A DNA stretch of 64,000 nucleotides, from assembly GCA_014904985.1 (NCBI GenBank), contig MU128985.1:62001-126000 (forward strand), in the 5' to 3' direction. The stretch is from Hydnum rufescens UP504 (taxonomy: Eukaryota; Basidiomycota; Agaricomycetes; Cantharellales; Hydnaceae). The first letter of the stretch is position 1. The number at the start of each line of letters is the position of its first letter. A program made the translations under genes and the position numbers. Below the pieces are notes generated by a model. That model ran no database searches and was not told where the DNA came from. It saw only the letters and a list, made by a program, of their open reading frames with translations. Shown piece after piece: positions 46,452-59,627 of this stretch.

Positions 46452-48721
46452 TTACAGAGCATTTCTGAGTAATTGAAGTTTCTTGGCAGTTCCGCTACTC
46501 TCCTCTTCGACTCGATTCAATCTCTCCGTAAGAGCTGATATCTCGGCATCCAAAAACGTTTTCTCCAGGGCGGAAATTCGAGTTTCCAGTAGGGCGATCA
46601 TGTCGTCTTTAGTCCGCAGGAGGGCACTCTGGGATACGACAAGGGACTCAAGCCGTGCAACCATATCCCCGTCAATCGGATTCGAGGACCCCAATCCTGC
46701 CTGCTCGTGAGAGTGCCGCTGATCGGCATCTGGGGAGGGGGATAATTGATCGAGACATTCCAAGTGGACGTCTAGTGTGCTCTGCTCTGTAGGGGACGTG
46801 GGTGCGGTATGGGGATCGTGCACATCATGCCCGTTCACGGCTTCTTTTTCGCTCACGCCCAACTTCAGGGGAGCCACACTTTCTAGTGAAGGGTACTGAG
46901 AATATTCTGAAGGTACTGAGTCCGAAGATGGGAGCGAGTGTTCTGCAGCCTCAGGAGATGCATACACTTGCTTCGAGGCCGTCTGAGATTCTTGGAACCA
47001 TGCTGTGGCGTCCGCATCCTCCTTGATATCGAACGTAGGATCAAAGTCACGCCAACTGGATATTTCGTCCCAGTAACATAATAGCCAAAGGAGGAGTTGG
47101 CTGCCCATCTGCCTTACCCATTTCTCCGCGTTGTCTTTGTTTAAGCCTGTCCCGCTGTTGTCTGGGAGCGCGCCAAGAGCAATGAAGTGCTGCAAAGGGT
47201 CACGAGGAGAGCAAATTGAAGGGCCGAAGGCCTTGGCCAGCTCCTTGTACGTTCGCTTATTCTGAACAGTGGGGATAAGGGCGAAGAACGCGAGGAGATA
47301 TGTAAGTGCAGATGAATGCGCTTCGGGCATGAGCCTAAAGAGGAGTTTGGCGATCGCAATACGGGACAACTCATCGGAGGTGCGGTTGGTATTACCCGGT
47401 GTTTCAGCTGTTCCGGTTTTTGAATCTGCCATAGCACTGGTTGGTAGATAGCAACTTTGGTAGAAAGCATGGAAGAGAGTTGGTTCCAATATTGGTTCTG
47501 GCATAGCTTCCAGAAAGTGTCGTAGCATTGAGAAGATTTCTTGAGAAGATTTATCCTGAAGGACTGCTCCCTTTCCGTAGAGGGGGGGAGCATCGAATTG
47601 ATCGATGAAATTGTGAATGGTGGAGGGGTTTCGCAGAGGACGATGAAAGAGCTTGGGGCCGCTAAGGTCTGAACATGAAGCCAATGAATTATGTTGACTT
47701 GATTCTAAAAGAATATTCCCTACCTCTGCCATAGAGGGCTTCCACGGCCTCCACAAGGAAGATTGGAAGACGATATTCCAGGCCATTGACGCTAATTAGA
47801 TCGCTTGCGAACAAGTATACAGTCCTTAGTGGTACGCAGAGAATGTGGCCCTCTAATCAAAATTGTTAGCGCCGGAAGGAAAGAGGTCCTCTAGAATCAA
47901 CCATACCATTGAAAGACCGTTGTTTGCCCTGCGATTTCTGCAATTGTGCCCGCCTCGTGTCATCTTCGAGGTGAATATGCATTAACGCATCGACATCAAT
48001 CAGTCTGTGTATCATTTTGTATTCTGACTCGCAATTCCCGGGGGGATGAGGAAGGAGTTGAGCAATCCGAAGCAGGATTTTGACGTACTTAGCCTCGACC
48101 GGATGGGAGGTATGGAAAAGCTGCGACCTGTCATCGACTTCCTCCGGCCCGAGTGATTGCGATCGCTCTGCTCGCTCTGACACGGTATCGAGCCATGCAT
48201 TGCTCTTGGATACGGTAGGATCACTGAAGAACCTTTCACTCCGTTCAGAGAGATCGGTATTCAAATATTCATCTGATGGACAGGTGTTTTCTGAAGGCGA
48301 ACCAAAAGAGACCCGACGTGTACTAATGGACCTAACACGTCCAGTAGGACTGTACAACAGGATCATTCAGACTGAATTGCATGTATATTTTGGATGCACA
48401 ATCTCACCTAGATTCTGACTGACCGTTCCAGATTCCTGCATCCTTCGATGCAGGGGATTTCCGCAGGTGCTGATTTGTTGAGGCTTTGGTACGCGGATAG
48501 TTTCTGGGCAGTGGCCTAATCTGGGCATTACTCTTTGTATTTGAGCTCTCTTGCCCGTTATACATCTCGAGAGGGTGACGGTTTGGCCCGTACGAGGATT
48601 CTCGACGTAGGATTCCAGGGCGAGGAGCGCCCCTTGATGATGGGTTGCGCCTTAGAGGAGGCACAGGGCCTCCAAGACTGGAGTTCGTCAGGTGGGACAG
48701 AACAGATAGTGGCATAAGCAC
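46452..48721 (-). CDS. RhoGAP-domain protein
   Basis: A multi-exon gene for a Rho-family GTPase-activating protein. The first exon (48721 to about 48410) is basic and Ser/Pro-rich (SLGGPVPPLRRNPSSRGAPR). A middle exon (48.37-47.87 kb) carries LLRIAQLLPHPPGNCESEYK and LIDVDALMHIHLEDDTRRAQ. The GAP domain lies at 47.75-47.15 kb: FHRPLRNPSTIHNFIDQFDA is the likely arginine-finger region, then EIFSMLRHFLEAMPEPILEP and LTYLLAFFALIPTVQNKRTY. KELAKAFGPSICSPRDPLQH marks the conserved late helix. The C-terminus is a coiled coil (MVARLESLVVSQSALLRTKD), ending KKLQLLRNAL at 46452. The target GTPase is not predictable. RSE1 starts 296 bp upstream on the opposite strand. Confidence 0.83.
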
Positions 48722-49017
48722 AGGAGGAAATGAGGATTAGTTGTCGATATCGCAACCAATTTATGGAATCGACTCCGATTCAGACTGAACCCGTCTGAAT
48801 CAAAGGGCTAAGTCGATTCAGAGTCTAAGTGAGTACGACTGATCCAGTCCGAACACAAAGGATTCCCTAGCATATTTGGCCAAAATTGCGGCACCATTGC
48901 AGATATTCGAGTATGGTTGATTGTGGTTTTGGCCCTTTTGGGAATGTTGCTTTCGGCACTCCCCGGCGGTAGGTCAACTCAATACTCCAAGCCAGGCTCT
49001 CTAAGTTCTGGCCTGTC

Positions 49018-52000
49018 ATGCACTTGTATCACTTAACATTACAGCCACCAACATGCATCAATCAGGCCGTTGTCGGAAACTTCTCCGGGACTCGACAACA
49101 GGAAATCATGGTTTCGCGTGGCTCACGTCTTGAGCTTCTTCGACCAGATGCACATGGCAAAGTGACCACTATCTTGGCTCAGGACGCATTCGGTAGCATC
49201 CGTGCACTAGCAGCTTTTCGACTTACGGGGGGGACTAAAGGCAAGAGTTTTCACTTTTCAATCATCTGTCGCCGCACTTACACGTTAATTATGAACAGAC
49301 TATGCAATATTGGGTTCGGACTCTGGGCGAATTGTGATCCTTGAATACGAACCAAAGACCAACACCTTTAACAAGCTACACCAAGAAACCTTCGGCAAGT
49401 CTGGTGCGAGGCGGATAGTTCCTGGCCAGTACCTTGCCATCGACCCAAAAGGGCGAGCAGTCATGATTGGAGCAATGGAAAAAGCAAAGCTGGTGTACAT
49501 ATTGAATCGCGACGCAGCCGCAAACCTCACGATCTCCTCGCCTCTGGAAGCGCACAAAAACCACGCCATTATTCACCATATTGTTGCAGTGGATGTCGGA
49601 TTCGAAAACCCCATGTATGCTGCTCTCGAGGTTGACTATACAGAGCCAGATCGTGACCCCACGGGGGAGGCATTCCATAATGCAGAAAAGGTACACCCGG
49701 GAGCTTTGCACGGGAGCAGGTTGTGCTGACGCCTCTGCCTCAGATGCTTACGTTCTACGAACTCGATCTCGGTCTCAATCACGTCGTGCGAAAATGGAGC
49801 GAACCAACGGATCCCCGAGCCAACTTGCTAGTCCAAGTCCCGGGAGGCCAATCGGCGTCTTCAAACAAGTTCGATGGCCCTTCCGGAGTCTTAGTCTGCT
49901 GTGAAGACCACATCATTTATCGACATATGGACCATGAGCAACATCGGGTGCCAATTCCTCATCGCGAGCACCCTCTCAGAGATAAGGAGCGTGGTCTTAT
50001 CATCGTGTCCGCCGTCATGCACAAAATGAAGGTTTGTTGGAAGTCCGCCCATCCGATTCGCCACCCCTCCCTAACATGCACCTGCAGGGTGCCTTCTTCT
50101 TTTTGCTCCAATCCGAAGAGGGGGATCTGTACAAAGTCACTATCGATCACGAAGATGAGGAAGTCAAATCCCTGAAAATCAAGTATTTTGATACTGTGCC
50201 CGTGTCCTCCAGCCTCTGCATATTAAAATCTGGCTTCTTGTTTGTAGCCTCTGAATTCGGGAATCAGTGAGCAGAATTCATCCTTCCTTGGGTATCATAC
50301 TTGGAATGTTGATAATTTATCCAGTCATCTATATCAATTTCAAAAACTCGGGAGATGACGATGACGAAGCTGAATTTACGTCAACCTCCTACCCGAAGTT
50401 CGGAATGTCTGATGCCTCCATGCCGCTGCCCACCGCCTTCTTTAAACCCCGTAGCCTTGAAAATTTGGTTCTCGTGGACGAGCTTGAATCCCTGAATCCA
50501 ATCGTTGATGGCCGGGTCTCCAATCTCCTTGAGGCGGCTGGCGAAACCCCACAGATATTCACTGCTTGCGGCCGTGGGCCTCGCAGTACTTTCAGGATGC
50601 TTCGACATGGTCTTGAAGCCGAAGAGAGCGTCAGCTCCGATCTTCCTGGAATACCAAATGCTGTGTGGACGACCAAACTCCGCGAGGATGACACATACGA
50701 CTCGTATATTATTCTATCCTTCGTTAACGGTACACTTGTCCTTTCAATCGGCGAGACGATAGAGGAAGTGTCAGATACAGGGTTCTTGTCGTCTGCGCCT
50801 ACTCTTGCAGTACAACAAATTGGAAATGACGCATTATTGCAAGTCCATCCTCACGGCATTCGCCATGTCTTGGCTGATCGGCGCGTCAACGAATGGAAAG
50901 TTCCCCCTGGCAAGACAATTGTCTCTGCCACTACGAACAAGCGGCAGGTTATTGTCGCTCTCAGTAGCGCCGAGTTGGTATACTTTGAACTGGATCTGGA
51001 AGGACAATTGAACGAGTACCAGGATCGGAAGGCTATGGGGAGTACAGTTCTCACTATGAGCGTGGCGGAGGTACCAGAGGGACGGCAGAGAACACCGTAT
51101 TTGGTACGAGTTTCTGGGCACCTATCGGAGAAATTTTATTCACTTTCCAACGATTTTAGGCTGTCGGTTGTGAGGATCAAACGGTGCGGATCGTGTCACT
51201 GGATCCTGAGAGCACATTGGAGACTATAAGCATGCAGGTGATACTTCTTCTACGCTGGATCTCTGCTTCCTCTTATTTGCTGTATCCTTCGTATGCTTCC
51301 AGGCCCTCACGGCTCCCCCGTCTGCTATTTGCATCGCGGAAATGTTGGATGCCAGTATCGATAAAAATCGACCAACCCTTTTCGTCAACATCGGTCTCAC
51401 AAATGGAGTTCTACTTCGCACTGTATTGGATCCAGTACAAGGATCGTTGACTGATACCCGAACTCGGTATGCACGTTTATTCTGGCGATCCACAAAATAA
51501 TGTATATAATTTACTTTCTGCAGGTTCCTCGGCACTCGCCCTGTTCGCCTTATCCGTGTAGCTGTTCATGGTTCACCAAGTATCCTTGCCCTGTCCAGCC
51601 GCTCGTGGCTCAATTATACCCATCAGAATTTGCTTCACTTTACACCCTTAATCTTTGAAAGCCTCGACCACGCTTGGAGCTTCTCTGCTGAACTTTGCCC
51701 CGACGGCTTGATTGGGATCGCCGGAAGTGTCCTCAGGTAAATGGTATATCTTATCTTCTCCAGCGTTCTCTGCGCTAATCTAATTGTCCAGAATTTTCCA
51801 AATTCCCAAACTGGGCCAAAAATTGAAACAAGAAAGCATGCCACTACTGTACACACCACGGAAATTCATATCGCATCCCACGAATAAACTTTTCTATTTG
51901 ATCGAGTCTGACCATCGAACGTTAGGACCAGATGTGGCACAAAAAAGATTGGAGGACCTGGTAAGCGACTGGTTTGCTTCAGATTCTACGACTCGCTGAT

Positions 52001-53407
52001 TTATCCTGAACCGGATGGATCAGGCCGCTTCAGGGAAGAGCGTTGACCAAGACATGCTCGATCCTGGCCCCGAAGTGTTCGGGAGACCAAAAGCAGAAAG
52101 TGGGCAATGGGCGTCGTGTATCCGTATCATCGACCCCGTTCAGGTTCGTGTCTCAGTATCCATTGATGTTCACCGATTCAAGCTCGCCTGACGTTCTCTG
52201 GACTGCAGTGGAAGTCTCTACCGCCCATCCATTTCACTAGAAATGAAGCAGCATTCTCACTTGCAATCGTGCCATTTAACGAGCGCGGTGGAGAACTTCA
52301 CCTCGTTGTTGGGACGGCCAGAGATACGTTCCTGGCGCCCCGGTCATGTACAACGGGAGTTCTGCGACGTACAAGTTCGCAGACGAAGGGCGCACGCTGC
52401 AGTTCTTACACGAGGTCAGCTTCCGGGTCTGCATCCTTATCACAGGCGTCGGTTGTAGTCTAACTCCTTCGTCGCATATGGAATAGACGGAGACTGACGA
52501 CGTCCCCTTGGCTCTCATGGGATTCCGAGGTCGTTTATTAGCCGGCGTAGGTAAGGCCCTCCGGATATACGATATTGGGAAAAAGAAGCTGTTGCGCAAG
52601 TGCGAGAACAAAGTCCGTGCGCTTTTGAGGACTTCCATGACGTATCATTAAACTGATGACGTTTGTTCTTTGTGCAGAACTTTGCTTCAGCCATTGTGAC
52701 GCTCAATACTCAAGGCTCACGAATCATTGTGGGAGACGCGCAAGATTCACTTCATTATTGTGTCTACAAACCACCAGAGAATCGGTTGCTCATTTTCGCT
52801 GATGATACATCTCCTCGCTTGGATTACGTCGACTGTCATGGTTGACTACGAAACAGTTGCTGCTGGGGACAAGTTCGGTAACATATTTTTGAACCGACTT
52901 CCGCCTAATGTAACGCCGCTTGTGGATGAGGACCCAACAGGGGCTGGGATCCTGCACGAGAAGACTGTGCTAATGGGCGCGCCACACAAGACGCGGTTGT
53001 TGGCTCATTTCCACATCGGTGATATCGTCACGAGTTTGCAGCGCGTGGCACTGGTGCCTGGAGGGCGGGAAGTGTTGCTGTATACGGGCTTAACGGGGAG
53101 CGTGGGGTTGCTGGTACCCTTCGTCTCAAAGGAAGATACGGACTTTATGACGACACTTGAACAGCACATGCGCACCGAGGGCATTGGTGGACAGGGCGCC
53201 GGTGGGCAGAGCATCGTCGGACGCGATCAGATGAGCTACAGGGGGTACTACGTGCCTGTCAAGGCCGCGGTGGATGGGGATCTGTGCGAGAGGTTTGCTT
53301 GGTTACCTGCAGCACGGCAAGCCGCTATTGCTAGCGAGCTGGACCGAACGGTGGGGGAGGTGCTCAAGAAGCTTGAAGGGTTGAGAGTAACTGCTTCTGG
53401 TTTGTAG
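49018..53407 (+). CDS. RSE1: Splicing factor 3B subunit 3 (SF3B3/RSE1)
   Basis: A long multi-exon gene for the SF3b130 subunit of the U2 snRNP, which contacts the branch-site machinery. It starts [20 protein letters not shown], then [20 protein letters not shown]. Further diagnostic stretches are [40 protein letters not shown] and [20 protein letters not shown]. Others are [20 protein letters not shown] and the C-terminal CPSF-A-type end [20 protein letters not shown] with [20 protein letters not shown]. It stops at 53407. The three-propeller architecture of the DDB1/CPSF160/SF3b130 family is inferred from the family. I did not reconcile every splice site between about 51.2 and 52.8 kb, where frames change often and some exons are short. 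Confidence 0.9.
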
Positions 53408-53541
53408 AAAATGTGGAGACTATCTCCAGTTGTCGTACCATATTGTATGCTTGCGCTATGTTGTGAGCCAGAGGCCAGTTAATCTTCACGCAAAATGGCC
53501 TCTAAGGGTATTATTGCACAGTACCGAGGACCGGGAACATG

Positions 53542-54440
53542 CTAAGAATCTGGTGTAAAACTTTCTGCGGGCGGATCCACAACCTCACTGAACTGAGGAT
53601 GTGGTACGGTAGACAACTCTGGGTCTAAATATGCTACAAAGATCATGAACTCAACTGAGAGGAAGCAGGATGGAAAAAATATTCCACTTACGATCTGTCA
53701 TGAAGTCACGCACAATCCCTTCCAACAGTCTTATGGCCCGCCTGCATGCAACCTGCCACGCACCACAGCTGACTGAGCCTATACGAGAGACAGACATAAG
53801 GTGTTCATGTCGTAATGAAGGAGCTAGACCGCATACCTTTCGGAGCAAAGGGCAAAGCCAGCCACCACTCCGCTGGCCCGAACCACCCCGGTGGAAGGTA
53901 GAAAACAGCCTGCTTGCGATACCACCATCCAATGAAGAGCTGACTTCCATTCGTGACAATCCATAAAATACTATTGAACCTGATTGCGAAAGCGGACCGG
54001 ACTGAGGCCATTTCCGCGTCTGTTGAAGAAAAAGATTCCCCCAAGTGTGGTCATACAATGAGGCATTAAAATTACATAAAAAGAGAGGGCGAGGCCACTG
54101 CACTGACTGAGCTTGTCCAAATCCGCAAAGCCCTTGTCGACTTTCCGGCGTAGCTTTGCCCATTTCGCGAACTGGTCTTGCGAACTTGTCTGCGCGAGGC
54201 TTTTCTGATCTACTAAGATCGACGTTTTGAGGGACTTTAACCGCGTAGCGGCCTTGGGATCGAAAACATATGTGTAGAGTGAAAAACACTTCCTTTGCCA
54301 TCAGCTACTCAGCGTGACGAGATTAAAGGGGGGAGGGGGGAGGGTCAAGAACGTACGAGGTCGAGGAGGAGGGGTTTCCCAATCCACGATATGAGCTCGC
54401 TGAAGAAAACCAGCAAAAAGATCGTGACCAGTAGGCCCAT
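53542..54440 (-). CDS. GET1: GET1/WRB, ER receptor for tail-anchored protein insertion
   Basis: This gene encodes the ER membrane subunit that, with Get2, receives the Get3-bound tail-anchored protein. Five exons join in frame: 54440-54357, 54288-54108, 54019-53837, 53778-53692 and 53633-53542. They total 627 nt and 208 residues, matching the family's size. The N-terminal helix is MGLLVTIFLLVFFSELISWI. The cytosolic coiled coil includes SLAQTSSRDQFAKWAKLRRK and VDKGFADLDKL, the family's signature. The second and third hydrophobic segments contain FAIRFNSILWIVTNGSQLFI and, after the next intron, a more polar helix ending RLLEGIVRDFMTD. A short acidic tail (LDPELSTVPHPQFSEVVDPP) closes the protein. 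Met 54440 starts exactly at the membrane helix. It is convergent with RSE1, with 134 bp between stop codons. Confidence 0.9.
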
Positions 54441-55376
54441 TTGCCTGAGGAAATTCTTGACGTGAGGATGTTACTTTACAGGTCGGCGTTCTCCGGCATT
54501 CATCCAAAAATAGATTCTATATATAGCCCGATGGGTGACGAGATTAAATGGGACACCCAGTCATGTCATTGCCTAGAACTCAATCTCTATATTCGGGCTT
54601 AGTGCTTTATATCTTCTTTGGATACCGCTTTATCACAACCAATGCTTGTATGGTTACCAAGTCGCACAAGTCGCACAAATTGCTTGTGCAACCTGTGCTT
54701 GTCGACCGTATCACTGGACTGGGAGACCTCACTATTAACAACTGGCATATTCAGTCGTCGACCTTATTATTATTATTATCACTCGACCATGGGGCTCCCA
54801 ATCTCCTTGGAATCGAATTCCATTTGTGGCAGACCAGAAAGCTTTAATCGCTGCAGGGGGCTCCTTGCTTGAAACGTCCTGATTGTATATAGGGATCCGG
54901 GAATTCCCCCGAACGTTGGGTTGGGTCGGCCTTCCCAATGCCCCCAGAGTCTTTGGACAGGCGGACGGGGCATCGTATCTCGGATATCGCGGTCAAGTAA
55001 GCGCGACGCAGAGGTGTTGGGCCAGTACCCGTCTTTTCTGGGTTGACGCCCGACCCTCCGTATCTAATGGTTTACAGTACAGCAAACGTTATGGCAGCCT
55101 AAGAAACCGATCGAGACCCATTTCTTTCTTCACAGAATGTCGAGATTAAAATCGAGACCCAAGGGAAATGGCGACCAGAACGGTCTACTCCATATTCCCA
55201 ATGGATGCGGAGGTTCCTGATATCGCGACGTTTATAAAGCTCGCTCGGGGCCGTCCAGGGGTACTCATGAACTGAGACACTTGATGATCCACGTGGATTT
55301 TTAGCAGGCGCGGTGATGTCATTGGCCAACGTCATTATCTCCCGCTGATTCCACGCCTCGTTTTCCAGTTTTACAA
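54441..55376. other. No recognisable gene
   Basis: This is the intergenic region between GET1 and the second APH-like gene. Frames are short and no motif stands out. Some of it should hold the two promoters. Confidence 0.4.
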
Positions 55377-56613
55377 ATGATGTCAATTTTACCACTCGAA
55401 TACGCCTCACCGAAGCCCCGGCAGTCAATCAGCGTTCCTATGTACCGTGTGGTGTCCGGTGATACCCGATTTCACAGACGGGGATTGGCGCTTGTCGCCG
55501 CTACCGATCCATTTCTGTTTCCCCGCCAACACGACCAAATCACTTCTTCCTTTTGCGAACAGCCACTTTGAATCTTCGAAGAAACGTCCCCAGGTTTATT
55601 GTATGTTCCCTGCAGCACACATCTGCACGTTTATGCTCCGAACCCTTTGTTACTCATCTTCTGAGATTTCTTCCGCAAGGACTATATCATAGATCGCGTC
55701 AAAGGTGACCACGCGGATGAAATTGGTTCAGTCTTCAAAGACCAAGTCTATCAAGTCGTCAGAAGCGACCAGCAAGGATACTCGAGCACAACCTACTTTG
55801 TCACTTTTGCAGACAATTCATCCGTCGTTATTCAATTTCGCGCAGCCAGCCGTCCTCTAGACCCAGCCACAGTCTCTTCTGCACGCGCGCGACTTGGGTC
55901 CCTGGTTCCCGAAATCCACCTGGTTAAAAAAATTCAGAACGACTCGGTTTTGGTTTATAAGATGACGCGACTCGAACCCTTCAACAAATTGGCCAAGACT
56001 CCTGAATTCATTCACCTCCTCCCAAGCATCGCTGCGAACGTGTGGACATCTTCTTGGGAAGTGCTACATCCCGGGATCCAGAGCCGCTGAAAACCATGCG
56101 TGGCTCGAAATTGCCCAGGTACACATTCGTGCTGCTGTAGATAGCGACGATCAACTTGTGGCTATACATCGGGCACACTACCGCCAACTTCTTGACGTCT
56201 TGCTCAGTGGGACTTTGGATGACCTGCCCCTCGCTATCAGCAACGACGATGTCAGCCCTACCAATATTATCGTCAACAGAGGCGTCTCTGCTGGTCTTGT
56301 TGATTGGGAATATATTTCTCACTGGCCCCTTGGTTGGGATACCCCAGCTATCTTTTGGTTGATGGGAGATGGGAGGGACGACCACTATGTTCTACACGAT
56401 ACCGCCGTTCAGATTGCGGAGGCTTTCTGGAAGGCATTTGGAGCCCAGCTCCCCAGCGCCATCCGCGCACAGAGCACCGCGATCGAGTCTGCGATGCGGT
56501 TTGGTGCCGCCCTGAGTGCTAGCGTGGGTGGGCGATATAACGCCGGCCATCTTGCATCCCTTCCCGTTATGTTGGACTACCACATTCCACCAGCCTTCTG
56601 GTTGTCGGAATGA
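55377..56613 (+). CDS. Second aminoglycoside-phosphotransferase-like protein
   Basis: This gene resembles the APH / fungal kinase-like superfamily. The N-terminal exon is uncertain (perhaps MMSILPLEYASPKPRQSISV). After an acceptor near 55665 a long frame reads GSVFKDQVYQVVRSDQQGYS and TTYFVTFADNSSVVIQFRAA (a beta-rich N-lobe with a candidate ATP-site region), then LVYKMTRLEPFNKLAKTPEF. A frame change near 56060 needs an intron. The last exon contains AISNDDVSPTNIIVNRGVSA and then GLVDWEYISHWPLGWDTPAI. The catalytic loop HGD-x-x-P-x-N appears here as NDD-V-S-P-T-N, so the histidine is replaced while the catalytic Asp and Asn remain. The later Asp of VDWEY is the metal ligand. It ends LDYHIPPAFWLSE at 56613. 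The substrate is unknown. Confidence 0.65.
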
Positions 56614-56829
56614 TAAAGTACGCACTGGCGGTGTGTATCCGAAATGATTTCTCCACTCATTGTATTTTGCTCCAGTTCTTACAGACGGCGAACTGTTGTG
56701 ATGCGATAGAGGACAGGTATTCACACGCATCCGCACTTTAGAGTTTCGTTTCTGGCGCCTTATTAGGCCTTTTTCGGGGGGGATGAACTTCTAGATATCT
56801 CAGTCAAATTCGTCGGTGCCTCCCGGCAA

Positions 56830-58110
56830 TGCCAACCCTATGTGTCTTGCCTCTTTGCAGCATGTTTGTACAACACGGTCTCATGGGATACGAATGGCAA
56901 TGCGGATTCATATACACGCAGTCCACTGGCTCGTATCACTTCGCCGTGGGCAAGAATGAACCGGTGTGCGTCGGCCAGAATGGTGACGAGCCCCCAAGTC
57001 GCATTTCGACTTGCTCTGTCATAAGCGTTTCATCCAATCAGGAGGCCATCCTCCGGTGAACAATTAAATCCATTGACCGCCCAGCGGTATGCCCCCCGCA
57101 CAGAACTGACGGCAGCAGAGACGTACTCCCGATTAGGCTCATTACCTCAAACCACCATAATATCGACTGCATCGCCAAACCCCTTCACCGTTCCCAACTC
57201 CACGGACGATAGAGGCGTCGTCCAGCACCGACACGCGTACTTACTTCCCCTTGGGGGCATAAACCATCTCTCACTTTCCCATCATATCCATCGACCTTGT
57301 TCCGATGTGATGGGTCCGAGAGGCCAGCAATGTCCCGTTTGAGGAATCTCGGCAATGATCCCAAGCAACGAACCGTGTGCTGGCGCTCCTGCTCTGGTAC
57401 TGCGACGATGAGGGAGCGTGGGTCGGGGCACCGCGAAGAGTGCATAATAAAGTCGCAAAACGATGGGTGATAGATTCGAGGGACCTCGTCCGCTTTCGAG
57501 AGGGGAATGATAATCGACCGGAGGCGATACAGGGCAGCATCAACCACACCCATTTCCTACGGGATAAACTTTACCGACGAACGCAGAGGGAGATGTCCCC
57601 GCCACAAGATGACACTTCTGGCAACCAATTGAAATCGTTTCAGGATGTCTCCACGGCTAGAATCGGAGGGAGGTACGCACGGGGCACTACACACCCATGT
57701 AGAGGTTGTCATAGCTGCATATATGATGTTCCTCCTGCCTCTTGGGCATTTTGGAGGTCGAGTGGAAGGCACAGCTGTCGACGAGGATTTCGGACACAAT
57801 CATCGCTACTGAAATGGATCGACGTAACCGCATAAACGAAGAGCTTTCCCGGACTTCTCCAGTAGCGGATGTATGATGCCCAATTGGCACCCGTACGAAG
57901 ACGAAGGGTGCTAGGCCAATTCAGTGTGGAGGTAAAGGTGAATATCTTCCTGAATGATTGAGCTTTCCATATTATGAAGTGTGATGAACTCTTTGTCGAG
58001 TAGCGAGGATATATGAGGCTCTGGTCCCGCTTGTGGGATACGCAGGACAGCGAAAACGGTTCCCAGTAACAATTATCAAATTGGTCGACGAAGACAAATC
58101 TCATCGATCG
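56830..58110 (-). pseudogene. NLR pseudogene without WD40 repeats
   Basis: The minus strand shows scattered NLR pieces in several frames. They are GKLFVYAVTSIHFSSDDCVR (compare GKLFVYAVTAIRFIEHDRAR at 20.4 kb), VPRIYHPSFCDFIMHSSRCP (compare APRIYHPSFLEFITDPSRCS), LKRDIAGLSDPSHRNKVDGY, and near 56.95 kb a stretch equivalent to FLLAHGEVIRASALHVY. Homology ends about where the WD40 repeats begin in the 19 kb gene, and no WD40 repeat follows. Stops and frame changes are frequent. It keeps CpG at positions where the 19.5 kb copy has CA, for example CGCCGTGG against CCCCATGG. Confidence 0.78.
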
Positions 58111-59627
58111 GATCTGTATTAGTAAGCTAGTGTCCTGATTCTTTACCCATACTACAGTACTGTTTTACAAATCGCTAGGGCTCTTCCATTCCTGAGCTTC
58201 TCACATCGCTTCCTCGGGCTGAGTATGCGAGTCGCGATTCTGGCCGTAAGCATGCCCTGTCATAGTGTCTCGAGGGCACTCGCGTCTCTGCATTGGTTAC
58301 TACCATGTCATGGTTAGAGGGCGTCGAGAGACCTATACATTAACAGCTATGTCCCACTGGCTCAGTCCACAGCGGACGACCCGAACACAGAGTCTACTTC
58401 TACAACCAACCAAGAGAGACCCTGGACATAATCCCATTCAGTGGATTCCAGTACTCTAAACTCGCGGCCAAAAAAAAAAATGTTAGTAACGTAGATGCGG
58501 AATTCACGTGTTTTTTTTCGAAGTCAGGGGGGTACCTGGATGCAGAAATTCACGGATTTCCGGTCCCCCCCAGGGCATCGGCCTGTTCGTGCGCGGATCT
58601 CAGAAGGTCTGGTGGATCAATGTTCAATTAGCGCTCGCGGGGAGCCTAAATATTGCGGACGCCAAGGCGACTGAAATAATTGGTAACACCTAGATTGTGA
58701 CCGCCCCGAGCTGGAAAAATTTTTCGGCACCACAACAATATTATATTAATTCTCAACGTCATTTTTATTCAAGATTCTGCCAATCCACTCTCATGCTTGT
58801 TTCAAAGGCTAATATCTTTCCGTCGGCAACAAATGTGCCTCATTATGTTCTGAAAGCTGCGATTCGCAAGGGCATGCACGAAAAATCGTTGAAGCGTAAA
58901 TGCCAACTTCAATACTTCTAAATGAAGTCGTCAGTCCAGATTACAGACGGTTACCATGGCGTGAAATAGAAGGGTCACTGGCATCAGAGACAAACACACT
59001 TTCGATGAAATTCGCCAAGGAGAGACCGTTGTTAACGTTGTTCACGGCAGCCGGGATGCGCAGTACCTTGCTATCGGGCGGAAAAGCAGGAAGTTCTTCA
59101 AGGTTCCTAGGCGAGCTTACTTTCGCTTGAGGGGTCCGCGAATAATCTCCTCAAGGACGGAAATCCCAGGGCTGGGATTTATGGGGTGATTGGGACCACC
59201 ATCAGTGCCAAGCATGTATTTATCATCTGCGGGATTATAAATTAATCGCTAATTGCTGCCTATGAGAATATGTGAGTTACAAAGCGAGGCATGACAGGGC
59301 GGGATCAGCGAACAATCACTACAGACATCTAGGCAGGAGAATTTTGTTTTTTTGAAGACGTCGAGGGATTGATGGTATGTGGGACGCGTCGAAATTTCGT
59401 TCAGTCCCATCTCTTCTGAACCGATCACAATACAGATATGTGACCAGTCTCTGTGACATAATGTCATATGCATTATGTAAGCCACTGTCTATGCTACAGC
59501 TCCCGTTTATGTTACAGAGACAGATCTACAATACCACGGGTTGCTACACCAATCGGCTCCGTATTGTGTATTGTGAGGCTCGATCGATGACTGTGACTGC
59601 TCCTGTGACTTGTCGACAATTGCTGTT
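58111..59627. other. No recognisable gene
   Basis: Only short frames occur. An A run is at about 58470-58479 and a C run at about 58565. The region upstream of 59628 should hold the promoter of the reductase gene. Confidence 0.4.
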
